A stretch of DNA of 64,000 nt, taken from the NCBI GenBank assembly GCA_050694175.1, contig JBOGXA010000005.1:1-64000 (forward strand), in the 5' to 3' direction. The notes under the pieces are model-generated. The model worked only from the letters and a program-made list of their open reading frames with translations, did not search any database and was not told the origin of the DNA. The first letter of the stretch is position 1. The number at the start of each line of letters is the position of its first letter. This DNA is from JBOGXA01 sp050694175 (lineage in GTDB: Bacteria; Actinomycetota; CADDZG01; WHSQ01). Made by a program: the position numbers and the translations under genes. This document shows positions 6,965 to 15,731 of the stretch, in pieces.

Positions 6965-7768
6965 CTAGTTGGCCACCTCGATGGCCCTGGCCTCCGCCCA
7001 CCGCTCGCTCATGGATCCGAACACGCTCCCGGCCCTCTCGAGATCGCCGGCGGTGAGGGCATCGAGGCACGCCCATACCTCCGAGGCCGTCCTGTCGTCG
7101 ACGAGATCGTCCGCTTCGAAGGTGCCTGCCACGGAGCCGTAATCAAGTTCAAGCAGACCGTCCTGCCTGAAACAGGAGACCCACTCGCTCAGCTCGCGGA
7201 CGGTCTCCGTGACGTTGTCGTCGATCCACGAGCTCTCGAGAATGTCGAGGGCCCGGTTCAGGCGGCCAGCACCGGTCTCGACGCTGGTCTCATATCGCAC
7301 GCGGAGTCCGTGCGAGTCCTCGATGAGTATCCGCTCGGAGTCGTCGAACGCACAGAACCACCGAAGCGGCACATGCCAGTTCGCGTGGACGATGTGCGAT
7401 CGGAGATCGGGATGCAGCCGGCCGATCGCTTCCAGCTCTCGAGCCGCACGCTCTGCTGCCTCTCGGGGCACGAAGGCGTCGGCGACCTCATCGGGGATGG
7501 ATCCTCTGAACGCAACCAACCCGGCCAGCATCCTCAGCCTGGTCCTCCACGGACAGATCAGAGTGGCGCCGTCGACGACACGGACGAACGCTCCGTCGGC
7601 GAGCCCAAGCGGCCCTTCGTCGGGCATTGCCCGTTTGATCAGCCACTTGCGCGCAGCCGCTTTCGCGCCCGCGTCCGTCTCCTGCCCCCGTGCGCGGTAT
7701 CGCTCACGCTCGGACGGAGAAAAGGCGTCCAGCGGCTCGTAGACACGTAGATAAGCGGTTCTGATCAT
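6965..7768 (-). CDS. Conserved actinobacterial protein between bldC and a Leu/Val dehydrogenase
   Basis: A 267-residue soluble protein without signal peptide, membrane helix or recognised catalytic motif. It has a conserved-looking N-terminus (AYLRVYEPLDAFSPSERERY) followed by a mixed alpha/beta region with many Trp residues. Position between bldC and the branched-chain amino-acid dehydrogenase matches S. coelicolor SCO4090, so it is an old neighbour of bldC, but its function is unknown to me. Its ATG follows directly on a structured leader of about 105 nt that recurs before purB, which suggests shared post-transcriptional control with purine synthesis. Confidence 0.75.
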   Translation of the reverse strand: MIRTAYLRVYEPLDAFSPSERERYRARGQETDAGAKAAARKWLIKRAMPDEGPLGLADGAFVRVVDGATLICPWRTRLRMLAGLVAFRGSIPDEVADAFVPREAAERAARELEAIGRLHPDLRSHIVHANWHVPLRWFCAFDDSERILIEDSHGLRVRYETSVETGAGRLNRALDILESSWIDDNVTETVRELSEWVSCFRQDGLLELDYGSVAGTFEADDLVDDRTASEVWACLDALTAGDLERAGSVFGSMSERWAEARAIEVAN

Positions 7769-7873
7769 TGTTGCTGTCTTTCCGCTGCGGCCTCCGAGAG
7801 GAGGCCTGCTTCACCGCAGCGTGCCACCGGCACGCTGACTCCGACAATTCGCGCGATCCTCGAGAGGATCGCT
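7769..7873 (-). promoter_or_regulatory. Structured leader RNA, copy A (candidate riboswitch)
   Basis: About 105 nt of minus-strand leader ending next to the ATG at 7768. In order it has: hairpin 1, 8 bp with a 4-nt loop (GCGATCCT/AGGATCGC); a fully conserved single-stranded stretch GAATTGTCGGAGTC; hairpin 2 (AGCGTGCC/GGCACGCT); a short joiner; hairpin 3 (GGCCTCC/GGAGGCC); and the tail GCAGCGGAAAGAC, which contains a GGAAAG that could be the ribosome binding site. The same architecture lies before purB at 27344-27454 with about 80 percent identity. The pattern fits translational control by a folded leader; I match it to no known class. Confidence 0.7.
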
Positions 7874-8019
7874 GCTCGAATGCTACCGGCTATGCATGAA
7901 CAATCCTTCGCAGCCTCCCAGAACGCCCAGAATGCTCGATCGCTCAACCGGGTACGATCTCTTGGCCACAGGGGATGCAAAGGCGCATCTCCGTGCCCAG
8001 GGAGAGTCAAAATTCAGTC

Positions 8020-9111
8020 ATGAGCGTTTTCGAGCACATCAACGGCGCCGGACATGAGCAGATCGTGTTCTGTTCCGATGACCAGTCAGGCTTACGAGCA
8101 ATTATCGCGATCCATTCCACCGCGCTCGGACCTGCTTTGGGAGGCACGCGTTTCTACCCCTACAAGGATGAGCAAGACGCGCTCGTCGACGTATTGCGCC
8201 TGGCCAAGGGAATGACTTACAAGGCCGCCGCCGCCGGCCTGGATCTCGGTGGGGGCAAGGCGGTCATAATCGGCGATCCAAAGCGAATCAAATCCGAGGA
8301 ACTATTGCGTGCGTATGGACGTTTCGTCGAGACACTGAGCGGTCGCTATATCACGGCCGAGGATGTGGGCACCCAGCTCGAAGACATGGACGTTGTCCGC
8401 CGTGAGACGCGCTGGGTGACAGGTTGCTCCCATACCTTCGGGGGATCGGGAGACCCTTCTCCCGTAACAGCGTGGGGCGTGATGCATGGGATGAAGGCGT
8501 GCTGCCTGGAGCTGTTCGGGGACCACAGCCTGAAGGGGCGAACGGTAGCCCTTCAGGGAGTAGGCAAGGTCGGTCACGCTCTGTGCGGGTATCTGGTCGA
8601 GCAGGGGGCAGTGGTCACCATCGCCGACGTCGACGTCGACAATCTCGCCCGTGCCGTATCGGACTTCGGAGTCGAGACGACCTCATTGCCCGATGTCCAC
8701 AAGATGGAAGCCGACATCTTCGCGCCCTGCGCCCTGGGTGCCGTAATAAACGACGACACGATTTCAGAGCTGCGCTGCAAAATCATCGCCGGGTCCGCAA
8801 ACAATCAGCTCGCACGCGACGAGCACGGCGAGAAGCTCCGCGATCTCGGCATCCTCTACGCCCCTGATTTCGTGGTCAACGTAGGTGGATTGATCAACGT
8901 CGAGGACGAGCTGCGCGGCTACGACCAGGCACGAGCGATGAAACGCGTGGAGGCGATCTATAAGCAACTCCAACACATCTTCACGATGGCGAAGGAGCGC
9001 AACATGTCTACGGCCAAGGCCGCGCTGGAGCATGCAGAGGCGCGCGTCCGCAAGATAAGCAGGATCAGGTTGGTGCGTGTTGCAGAGTTCGGACCCAACT
9101 CGGCGCACTGA
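8020..9111 (+). CDS. Leu/Val/Phe dehydrogenase (Glu/Leu/Phe/Val family)
   Basis: NAD-dependent oxidative deamination of branched-chain or aromatic amino acids to 2-oxo acids. The 363-residue protein has the family's N-terminal catalytic domain (ALGPALGGTRFYPY, then LRLAKGMTYKAAAAGLDLGGGK with the substrate-binding and catalytic lysines) and a C-terminal Rossmann domain (ALQGVGKVG). I start it at the ATG at 8020 rather than 7975, since MSVFEHINGAGHEQIVF matches the family start and GGAGAG lies upstream. E1alpha of a 2-oxoacid dehydrogenase follows after 2 nt, so the 2-oxo acids pass directly to the complex. Position matches vdh of Streptomyces; leucine versus valine preference cannot be told. 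Confidence 0.9.
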   Translation: MSVFEHINGAGHEQIVFCSDDQSGLRAIIAIHSTALGPALGGTRFYPYKDEQDALVDVLRLAKGMTYKAAAAGLDLGGGKAVIIGDPKRIKSEELLRAYGRFVETLSGRYITAEDVGTQLEDMDVVRRETRWVTGCSHTFGGSGDPSPVTAWGVMHGMKACCLELFGDHSLKGRTVALQGVGKVGHALCGYLVEQGAVVTIADVDVDNLARAVSDFGVETTSLPDVHKMEADIFAPCALGAVINDDTISELRCKIIAGSANNQLARDEHGEKLRDLGILYAPDFVVNVGGLINVEDELRGYDQARAMKRVEAIYKQLQHIFTMAKERNMSTAKAALEHAEARVRKISRIRLVRVAEFGPNSAH

Positions 9112-9113
9112 CG

Positions 9114-10244
9114 ATGACAGAAGAGGTTTTTAGGGTCATCGGCGACGGGCGTGACCTCCCCGATCAGGGCCTGCCGGACGGGCTCTCCGACAAGGATCTG
9201 GTCGAGATGTTCCGGTGGCTCGTGCTGCTGCGCACCTTCGATGAGCGCGCCGTTGCCCTCCAGCGACAGGGACGCATCGGCACCTACGCCCTTTACTGGG
9301 GTGAAGAGGCGACCCAGGCGGGAGCCCTCTACGCCCTGGACGACTCAGACTGGGTTTTCCCCTCCTACCGGCAAAACTCCATCGGCATCCTGCGAGGCGT
9401 GCCGCCGGAGGTGATCCTGTCGTGGTGGCGCGGCTACGGTGGAATCCACGGTTTCTACAACGTGCAGGAGCATCGCGTCGGACCGATCTGTGTGCCTATC
9501 GGTACGCACCTCCCCCACGCAGTCGGAATGGCTTGGGCCGCAAAGATCCGCGGCGACTCGACCGCCTCGCTCGCGTGGTTCGGCGACGGCGCGACCTCGG
9601 AGGGCGATTTCCACGAGGCGATGAACTTCGCGTCGGTCTTCAAGACCGGAACGATCTTCTTCTGCGTGAACAACCAATGGGCCATATCGACGCCGATCGA
9701 AAAACAGATGGCGACATCGACAATCGTCGAGAAGGCCGCCGCGTACGCAATGCCGGGCGTGCGGGTCGACGGCTTTGACCCGCTCGCATGCTGGAAGGCG
9801 ACCCGCGATGCTCTCGAACGTGCGCGCGCTGGAGACGGGCCGACCCTGATCGAGGCCTATTGCTACCGCATCGGCGCACATGGCACCGCCGACGATCCCC
9901 GGCTCTACCGGGACCAAGCCGAGGTCGAGAAGTGGAAGCCGCTCGAGCCGGTCGGTCGGATGGCAGGCTTCCTGAGTCGCAAGGGAGTCCTCGATGCCGG
10001 CGCGGTCGACGAGATTCGGGCCGAGGCGAAGGAGGCGATTGCGGAGGCCGTCAGGGAAATGGAGGCCATCGAACAACCGGGTCAGGAGATCCTGTTCGAC
10101 TACGTCTACAAATCCGGGCGCCCCTGGAATTTCGACGAGGGCCTCGATGAGCTGAGGAGCGTAGAGCGACCGCCCGAGGTCAAACCCCTGGGACCGCAGC
10201 CGGGTCCGCAAACCGGAGACGTCGAAAGCGAGACCACACAGTGA
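9114..10244 (+). CDS. bkdA: 2-oxoacid dehydrogenase E1 alpha (branched-chain type)
   Basis: Thiamine-diphosphate decarboxylase subunit of the branched-chain 2-oxoacid dehydrogenase complex. The 376-residue protein has the ThDP/metal motif GDGATSEGDFHEAMNFAS (about 160-177) followed by NNQWAIS, and the phosphorylation-loop-like RIGAHGTADDP. A length near 370 and the alpha/beta split type exclude the single-chain AceE type. Pyruvate is an alternative substrate, but the preceding amino-acid dehydrogenase argues for branched-chain 2-oxo acids. It overlaps E1 beta by GTGA. No E3 gene is in the window. Confidence 0.87.
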   Translation: MTEEVFRVIGDGRDLPDQGLPDGLSDKDLVEMFRWLVLLRTFDERAVALQRQGRIGTYALYWGEEATQAGALYALDDSDWVFPSYRQNSIGILRGVPPEVILSWWRGYGGIHGFYNVQEHRVGPICVPIGTHLPHAVGMAWAAKIRGDSTASLAWFGDGATSEGDFHEAMNFASVFKTGTIFFCVNNQWAISTPIEKQMATSTIVEKAAAYAMPGVRVDGFDPLACWKATRDALERARAGDGPTLIEAYCYRIGAHGTADDPRLYRDQAEVEKWKPLEPVGRMAGFLSRKGVLDAGAVDEIRAEAKEAIAEAVREMEAIEQPGQEILFDYVYKSGRPWNFDEGLDELRSVERPPEVKPLGPQPGPQTGDVESETTQ

Positions 10245-11251
10245 GCGGCAAGACCATGGTGGAGGCCTTGAATCTGGCGCTGTTCCAGGCGATGGACCAC
10301 GACGACCGAGTGGTCGTCATGGGCGAGGACGTGGCCAAAACCGGCGGCGTCTTTCGCGTCACGGCGGGGCTGCTCGACAAATTCGGCGAGGAGCGCGTCA
10401 TCGACACACCATTGGCCGAGGCTGGGATTGTCGGATCGGCAATAGGGATGTCCCTGTACGGTCTGCTTCCCGTGGTCGAGATTCAGTTCGACGCGTTTGT
10501 CTATCCCGGATTCGAGCAGATCGTCGTCCACGCGGCACGCTACGCGTGGCGTACCCGCGGCGAGGTGCCAGCATCGATCGTGGTTCGCATTCCTTTTGGA
10601 GGAGGTGTGCGCGCCCCCGAGCTCCACTCGGACTCGCCCGAGGCGCTTTTCTGTCACGTCCCTGGTCTCAAGGTCGTGTGTCCATCAACTCCAGTTGACG
10701 CACGCAACATGCTGTTGGCCGCGATCGAGGATCCGGATCCCGTCATCTTCATGGAGCCGAAACGCATCTACCGGGCCGGACGACAAGAGGTCGATGAGGA
10801 GCCGCCGTTCCGCATCGGTGACGGCAATGGCTTGTACAACGAGCATCTGTCGAAAGCTCGGACCGCACGCGACGGCGACGACCTCGTGATCATCACTTAC
10901 GGTGGCACGGTTCCCCTGTCGATCGAGGCCGCCGAGCAGGTCGAGGCACAGCGCGAAGTGTCCGTGCGAGTCGTTGACCTCCGCTCGCTGTTCCCGCTCG
11001 ACGTCGAGGCGATCGTCTCGGCTGCACGGGATTGCAGTCGCGTTCTAGTCGTGCACGAGGCGCCCCGGACCGCAGGTTTGGGGGCGGAGGTCTCGGCACT
11101 GATACACGAACGAGCCATTCTCGACCTCGAGGCGCCCGTCCTGCGCGTCACCGGGTACGACGTGCCTTTCCCGCAGTTCGCGAACGAGGATGACTACCTC
11201 CCGTCCGTGGGGCGCATCGTCGCCGGAGCGAAACGGGTGCTCGAGTTCTAG
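10241..11251 (+). CDS. bkdB: 2-oxoacid dehydrogenase E1 beta
   Basis: The 336-residue partner of E1 alpha, with the transketolase pyrimidine-binding domain (MGEDVAKTGGVFRVT at about 27-41, RVIDTPLAEAGIVG) and a C-terminal transketolase domain (VVDLRSLFPLD, RVLVVHEA). E1 alpha and beta form a heterotetramer that decarboxylates 2-oxo acids and acylates the lipoyl group of E2. Its GTG start overlaps the E1 alpha stop by 4 nt, which couples translation. The E2 gene starts 13 nt after its stop. Confidence 0.9.
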   Translation: MSGKTMVEALNLALFQAMDHDDRVVVMGEDVAKTGGVFRVTAGLLDKFGEERVIDTPLAEAGIVGSAIGMSLYGLLPVVEIQFDAFVYPGFEQIVVHAARYAWRTRGEVPASIVVRIPFGGGVRAPELHSDSPEALFCHVPGLKVVCPSTPVDARNMLLAAIEDPDPVIFMEPKRIYRAGRQEVDEEPPFRIGDGNGLYNEHLSKARTARDGDDLVIITYGGTVPLSIEAAEQVEAQREVSVRVVDLRSLFPLDVEAIVSAARDCSRVLVVHEAPRTAGLGAEVSALIHERAILDLEAPVLRVTGYDVPFPQFANEDDYLPSVGRIVAGAKRVLEF

Positions 11252-11264
11252 TGGAGGGCCACTA

Positions 11265-12464
11265 ATGGCCGAGTTCAGGCTCCCCGACCTCGGCGAAGGC
11301 GTCACTGAAGCCGAGATCGATCGCTGGTTGGTCAAAGAGGGCCAGACCATCGAAGAGGACGACCTCATCGTGGAGGTCATTACCGACAAGGCGACTGCTG
11401 AAATCCCGTCGCCGTTCGCGGGTGTCGTGAGCCGCCTCCACGTCGGAGAGGGCGACATCGTGCCGGTGGGCACGGTGCTCATCAGCATCGACGATGGAGA
11501 GGCGAGCGCCGGGATCGAGGGCCCGGTGCCACCGGAAGCCGCGTCGGCGTCGCCTGCCGTCGAGGAACCGACCCGGCGCACAGTGCCGTCGCCGGCTCGG
11601 AGCGGCAACGGACGTGTTAAGGCAATGCCGCCGGTTCGCAGGCTGGCGCGCGAGCTGGGCGTCGACATCACTCGGGTACAGGGAAGCGGTCCGGGTGGAC
11701 GCATCCTGCGCGCGGACATCGAGGCCGTCGCACGCTCCGCCTCCTCCCGGCCCCACGTCACATCGACCGCCGGCCACCGGGTTCCTCTGCGGGGAGTTCG
11801 GCGCATGATCGCCGAGCACATGCTGCGAGCTCACCATGCAATTCCGCCCGTCACCCACGTCGAGGAATGCGACGTGACCGAGCTCGAAGCGACCCGACGA
11901 CTCGCCAACGAACGGCAGCCCGACGCGTCGAAGCTCACGTTCTTGCCGTTCATCGTCAAGTCGGTGGTTTCCGCCCTAAAGGAGTACCCGGAACTCAACT
12001 CGACGCTCGATGATGATGCCGGCGAGATCGTCTACCACGACCGCTACGACATAGGTGTGGCGGCCGACACTTCGCAGGGGCTCGTGGTGCCCGTCGTCCG
12101 AGGTGCAGACGGCAAGTCCGTACGTCAGATCGCCGCGGACATCGATCGTCTGGCGCGACGGGCGCGCGACGGAAGTCTCACAGCCGAGGAGCTAAAGGGT
12201 TCGACGTTCACGGTCACAAGCCCGGGCGTCTTCGGCGGGCTTATGGCGACACCGATCATCAACTACCCGGAGGCTGCAATCCTCGGGGTACACCGAGCCG
12301 CCGAACGTCCGGTCGTGCGCGACGGTCAGATCGTTGTGCGGCTGATGATGAACCTGTCCATCACATTCGATCACCGGCTTATCGACGGCGTTACTGCCGC
12401 GAAGTTCTGCCTCGACGTCGTGAAGCTGCTGGAACACCCGGCGGCGTTGCTGCTGGACGACTAG
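11265..12464 (+). CDS. bkdC: 2-oxoacid dehydrogenase E2 (dihydrolipoyl acyltransferase)
   Basis: A 399-residue E2 core protein. Residues 1-78 are one lipoyl domain with the lipoylated lysine in ITDKATAEIPSP; a Pro/Ala/Glu linker follows; a peripheral-subunit-binding domain lies at about 120-155 (PVRRLARELGVD, GSGPGGRI); and the acyltransferase domain ends in FDHRLIDG with the HxxxDG active site. It moves the acyl group from E1 to CoA. The longer frame starts at 11190 inside E1 beta, but the ATG at 11265 has GGAGGG upstream and begins with the expected AEFRLPDLGEG. Confidence 0.92.
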   Translation: MAEFRLPDLGEGVTEAEIDRWLVKEGQTIEEDDLIVEVITDKATAEIPSPFAGVVSRLHVGEGDIVPVGTVLISIDDGEASAGIEGPVPPEAASASPAVEEPTRRTVPSPARSGNGRVKAMPPVRRLARELGVDITRVQGSGPGGRILRADIEAVARSASSRPHVTSTAGHRVPLRGVRRMIAEHMLRAHHAIPPVTHVEECDVTELEATRRLANERQPDASKLTFLPFIVKSVVSALKEYPELNSTLDDDAGEIVYHDRYDIGVAADTSQGLVVPVVRGADGKSVRQIAADIDRLARRARDGSLTAEELKGSTFTVTSPGVFGGLMATPIINYPEAAILGVHRAAERPVVRDGQIVVRLMMNLSITFDHRLIDGVTAAKFCLDVVKLLEHPAALLLDD

Positions 12465-12483
12465 ACGCGAAACTCAAGCGCGG

Positions 12484-13452
12484 TCACAACCCTTGGCTCG
12501 CGGCGACAGCTGAGGGGCGAGGGCCGATCCGGTTGCGGAGGACTCCGATACCTTCGATGTCGAGCTCGACGACGTCGCCGGGCTCGAGATCACGCCCGAG
12601 GTCGAGCCCGCAGCACCCACCCGGTGTACCCGAGCCATAGACGTCGCACGGAAACACGTCCTCGCCTGCGGATACATGCGCGAGCATGTCCGCCCATCGC
12701 CAGTGAGCTTCGTCCGACCGCGCTCTGCCCCATTCCTCACCGTTCACACGGCAAACCATGGAAAGTGCAGGTTCGGTGCCGACCTCGTCGGCGGTGACGA
12801 TGCACGGACCGAGCGCGGTCGCGAAATCCTTGCCCTTGGCGGGGCCGAGCCACGCGCTCATCTCTCGGGTCTGGATGTCGCGCGCCGAGAAGTCGTTCAT
12901 GACGGTGAAGCCAAAGATGTGCGCGCGTGCAGACTCACGGGCGATGTCTCGCCCGGGCGCGCCGACGATCATCGCAAGTTCCAACTCGAAGTCGAGACGA
13001 TTCGTGTAGGGGGGCCATGCGCACTCGTCGTCGGGACCGAGGAGCGCCCGATGGTTGCCCTTGTAGTAGACGGGGGCCTGATACCAGTAGTCGGGAACTG
13101 TCGTCTTCCTCCGCTCGGCCCCCAGCAGCACATGGGACTCGAAGGCGAGAAAGTCACGCAAGGAAGCGGCGCGATCGAGCGGGCACAACCAGCGAAGGTC
13201 GCCGGACTCGTCGTCGACTTCGAATCCCGCGCCCGCTTCGGCGATCGTCTCCGCCACCAAGCTCCACAGCTGAGGCCCCTCCTCGATCAGCATCGAGGAA
13301 GACGTCAGCCACTGACCGGAACGGAGATCGGGATCGCGATGCCCTTGCGCCTCCCAGCAATCGATCAGGTCGATCGGGACGCCGTCGCCAACCGCGACCG
13401 CGACGCGCGGCTGGAAGCCGCCCGATCTGTCTAGGTAGCGATAGAGGCGCAC
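12484..13452 (-). CDS. Fumarylacetoacetate hydrolase family protein
   Basis: Last step of tyrosine breakdown, splitting fumarylacetoacetate to fumarate and acetoacetate. The 322-residue protein has the FAH domain: substrate and metal region YYKGNHRALLGPDDE (about 129-143), the acidic metal ligands DFELELAMIVG, and NDFSARDIQ with KGKDF. It is the third gene of the hpd-hmgA-fah run, 3 nt after hmgA, starting at a GTG. FAH-family members also include hydroxyacid hydrolases, but the neighbours settle the role. Confidence 0.9.
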   Translation of the reverse strand: MRLYRYLDRSGGFQPRVAVAVGDGVPIDLIDCWEAQGHRDPDLRSGQWLTSSSMLIEEGPQLWSLVAETIAEAGAGFEVDDESGDLRWLCPLDRAASLRDFLAFESHVLLGAERRKTTVPDYWYQAPVYYKGNHRALLGPDDECAWPPYTNRLDFELELAMIVGAPGRDIARESARAHIFGFTVMNDFSARDIQTREMSAWLGPAKGKDFATALGPCIVTADEVGTEPALSMVCRVNGEEWGRARSDEAHWRWADMLAHVSAGEDVFPCDVYGSGTPGGCCGLDLGRDLEPGDVVELDIEGIGVLRNRIGPRPSAVAASQGL

Positions 13453-13455
13453 TCC

Positions 13456-14574
13456 TTACGTGTCGAGCAATCCCATGCCGCGCGCCCACGACGTCTCGTA
13501 CTCGGTGATGACCACCGACTGCGCCTCCGGGGACGCCACGAGTGGGTGCTCGGTCTCGACCATGACCGCGATCTCTTCGGTGCGTTCGAGCGACTTGGAC
13601 CGTTCGATGGCGGCCGGCTGGGGGCCGTGATGAACCCCCTGCGGATGAAGGGTCATGAACCCGACGTCTATTCCGGCGCGGCTGAAGTAGTTGCCCGAAT
13701 GGTAGAAGAGCACCTCGTCTGCGTCGATGTTGGCGTGATAGAAGGGCACCTTGAGCACCTCGGGGTCCTCTTCGAGTGGGCGTGGCACGAACGAACAGAT
13801 TACGAAACCCTCGTTCTTGAAAGTGCAGTGAGCCGATGGCGGCATGTGGTAGCGAGGCGAATACACGGGTCGATGATCCAGGACGTTCAGGGCAACTGGG
13901 CAAAGATCGCCCTGCCACCCGACGACGTCGAGTGGGTGCCAGGCGAAGAACAACGAGGTGAACTCACCGTCGCGCTTGACCCTCACCTCGAACTCACCTT
14001 CTTCGTCGTGAGGATCCGGCTCCGGAACCCGTAGCACGCCTGGGTCGAACAGCGCGTGGCGTCCCATTAGGCCTCGGTCCGGAATGCCGTACTCGCCCCT
14101 CCCTTCGACGATAAAGAAGAAATTGTCATCGCCGTCGGGCACCACCCGATGAGTCGTGCCCTTAGGTATGACGACGTAGTCACCGACGTCGTAGCGGAGG
14201 GGGCCGTAGTCGGTCTCAATCGTCCCGCCCCCTCGATGCACGAAGTAGCAGACGTCTCCGTCCGAGTCTCGCAGGAAGTACGGCATGGGCTCACTCCGCC
14301 GGCTGACGAACAAACGAACGTCGTCGTTTCCGGCAACGAGCTGCCACATCGCATTGGCCTCGATCTGATCGTCCGGCTTCATCTCGTTGAGGTTGTACGC
14401 GCGCGGCCGGAGCGGCCCCTCGATGCGGGTCCACGCGGTCGGGGGATGCGTCCGGTACAGGTGCGAGGCGCGACCGAAGAACGTTTCGCGGCCGTGCTCC
14501 TCTTCGTACGTCCCCTGGGGTATCGAGACATGCGCCTGCTTGGTGACTTTGCCTTTGGAGAAGACGACGTCCAC
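13456..14574 (-). CDS. hmgA: Homogentisate 1,2-dioxygenase
   Basis: Opens the aromatic ring of homogentisate to maleylacetoacetate, using Fe(II). The 372-residue protein is a bicupin with the family N-terminus (HVSIPQGTYEEEHGRETFFG), a cupin region (DYVVIPKGTTHRV), and the Fe-ligand area in the second half (HYHMPPSAH-like YHMPPSAHCTFKNEGF and HPQGVHHGPQP). Its GTG shares one base with the hpd stop codon (TAGTG), so the two are translationally coupled. Actinobacterial HmgA proteins are shorter than the 430-residue proteobacterial type, which fits. Confidence 0.92.
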   Translation of the reverse strand: MDVVFSKGKVTKQAHVSIPQGTYEEEHGRETFFGRASHLYRTHPPTAWTRIEGPLRPRAYNLNEMKPDDQIEANAMWQLVAGNDDVRLFVSRRSEPMPYFLRDSDGDVCYFVHRGGGTIETDYGPLRYDVGDYVVIPKGTTHRVVPDGDDNFFFIVEGRGEYGIPDRGLMGRHALFDPGVLRVPEPDPHDEEGEFEVRVKRDGEFTSLFFAWHPLDVVGWQGDLCPVALNVLDHRPVYSPRYHMPPSAHCTFKNEGFVICSFVPRPLEEDPEVLKVPFYHANIDADEVLFYHSGNYFSRAGIDVGFMTLHPQGVHHGPQPAAIERSKSLERTEEIAVMVETEHPLVASPEAQSVVITEYETSWARGMGLLDT

Positions 14575-15680
14575 TAGAGGTTCCCCCTTGCAGCTTGCTC
14601 TCGCTCGATCGCTTCGAACAGGGCCTTGAAGTTACCGGCGCCGAAGCCCTTGGCCCCGTGTCGCTCGATGACCTCATAGAAGACCGTCGGGCGATCCTGG
14701 ACGGGCTTCGTGAAGATCTGAAGCAGGTAGCCGTCCTCGTCCTTGTCGCACAGGATGCCGTTGCGCTGCAAGGCTTCGATCTGGTCGGCGATCTCCGGCA
14801 CGCGCACCTTCGCTTCCTCGTAGTAGGTCTCGGGAATGCGAAGAAACTCGATGCCCGCGTCACGCATCGACTCGACGGTGGCGACGATGCCCTCGCTGGA
14901 CATTGCGATGTGTTGGACGCCGGGACACCGGTAGTACTCGAGGTACTCTTCGATCTGCGACTTCCGCTTGCCTTCGGCCGGCTCGTTGATCGGGAACTTG
15001 ATCTTCCCCTCTCCGTCCCACACGACCTTTGACATGAGGGCCGAGTAGTCGGTTGAGATCTCCTCATCGGAGAAGTGCCGGAGTTCCGTGAAACCCATAA
15101 TCCGCTCGTAGAACTCCACCCACTCCTGCATCTTGCCGAGCTCGACGTTGCCGACGACGTGATCAATGGACTTGATGCCGAAACCGCCGTTTGCCGTCGC
15201 GGCCTCGACAGCCTGGAAGCCTGGGAAGAAGGGCCCGGAGTAGTCCTGTCGGCTTATGAGCGAGTGCACCGTCTCGCCATAGGTGCCGATAGTGGCAACG
15301 ACGACCTTCCCATACTCATCCTCGAAGACCGTCGGCTCCATGATCCCGTTCGCGCCTCGCTCCATCGCGACCCGGTAGCTCTCCTCCGCGTCGGGGACCC
15401 GCAGCGCGATGTCGTGGACACCGTCACCGTGCTCCTTGACGTGTTCGGCGATCGGGTTGTCGGGAGCGAGCGCTCCCGTGAACACCAATCGCACATCGCC
15501 CTGCTGCACGCACCAGGACGCTCGATCCCGGCTCCCGGTCTCAAGGCCGAGATAGGCAATCGGTTCGAAACCAAGGGTTCGGTAATAGTGAGCCGCTTGC
15601 TTGGCGTTGCCCACGAAGAACTGCAAATAGTCGATCCCGAGGATGGGAAAGGAATCGTCTGTGCCGGTCACCGGCCCCAC
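14574..15680 (-). CDS. hpd: 4-hydroxyphenylpyruvate dioxygenase
   Basis: Turns 4-hydroxyphenylpyruvate into homogentisate. The 368-residue protein has two VOC domains (about 12-140 and 165-330); metal ligands are the His in VHDIALRVPD/IDHVVGNVELG and QHIAMSSEGI, and the C-terminal Glu lies in FYEVIERHGAKGFGAGNFKALF, which I quote only in part as the closing HPPD signature (GAGNFKALFEA). It is first in the tyrosine-degradation operon. Upstream is a short gap to nadB on the same strand with no clear promoter. Confidence 0.95.
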   Translation of the reverse strand: MGPVTGTDDSFPILGIDYLQFFVGNAKQAAHYYRTLGFEPIAYLGLETGSRDRASWCVQQGDVRLVFTGALAPDNPIAEHVKEHGDGVHDIALRVPDAEESYRVAMERGANGIMEPTVFEDEYGKVVVATIGTYGETVHSLISRQDYSGPFFPGFQAVEAATANGGFGIKSIDHVVGNVELGKMQEWVEFYERIMGFTELRHFSDEEISTDYSALMSKVVWDGEGKIKFPINEPAEGKRKSQIEEYLEYYRCPGVQHIAMSSEGIVATVESMRDAGIEFLRIPETYYEEAKVRVPEIADQIEALQRNGILCDKDEDGYLLQIFTKPVQDRPTVFYEVIERHGAKGFGAGNFKALFEAIEREQAARGNL

Positions 15681-15731
15681 CTCCTTGTGAGTGCTCGAAG
15701 TCTCGAGGATATCGCCTCGTACACACCCGCC

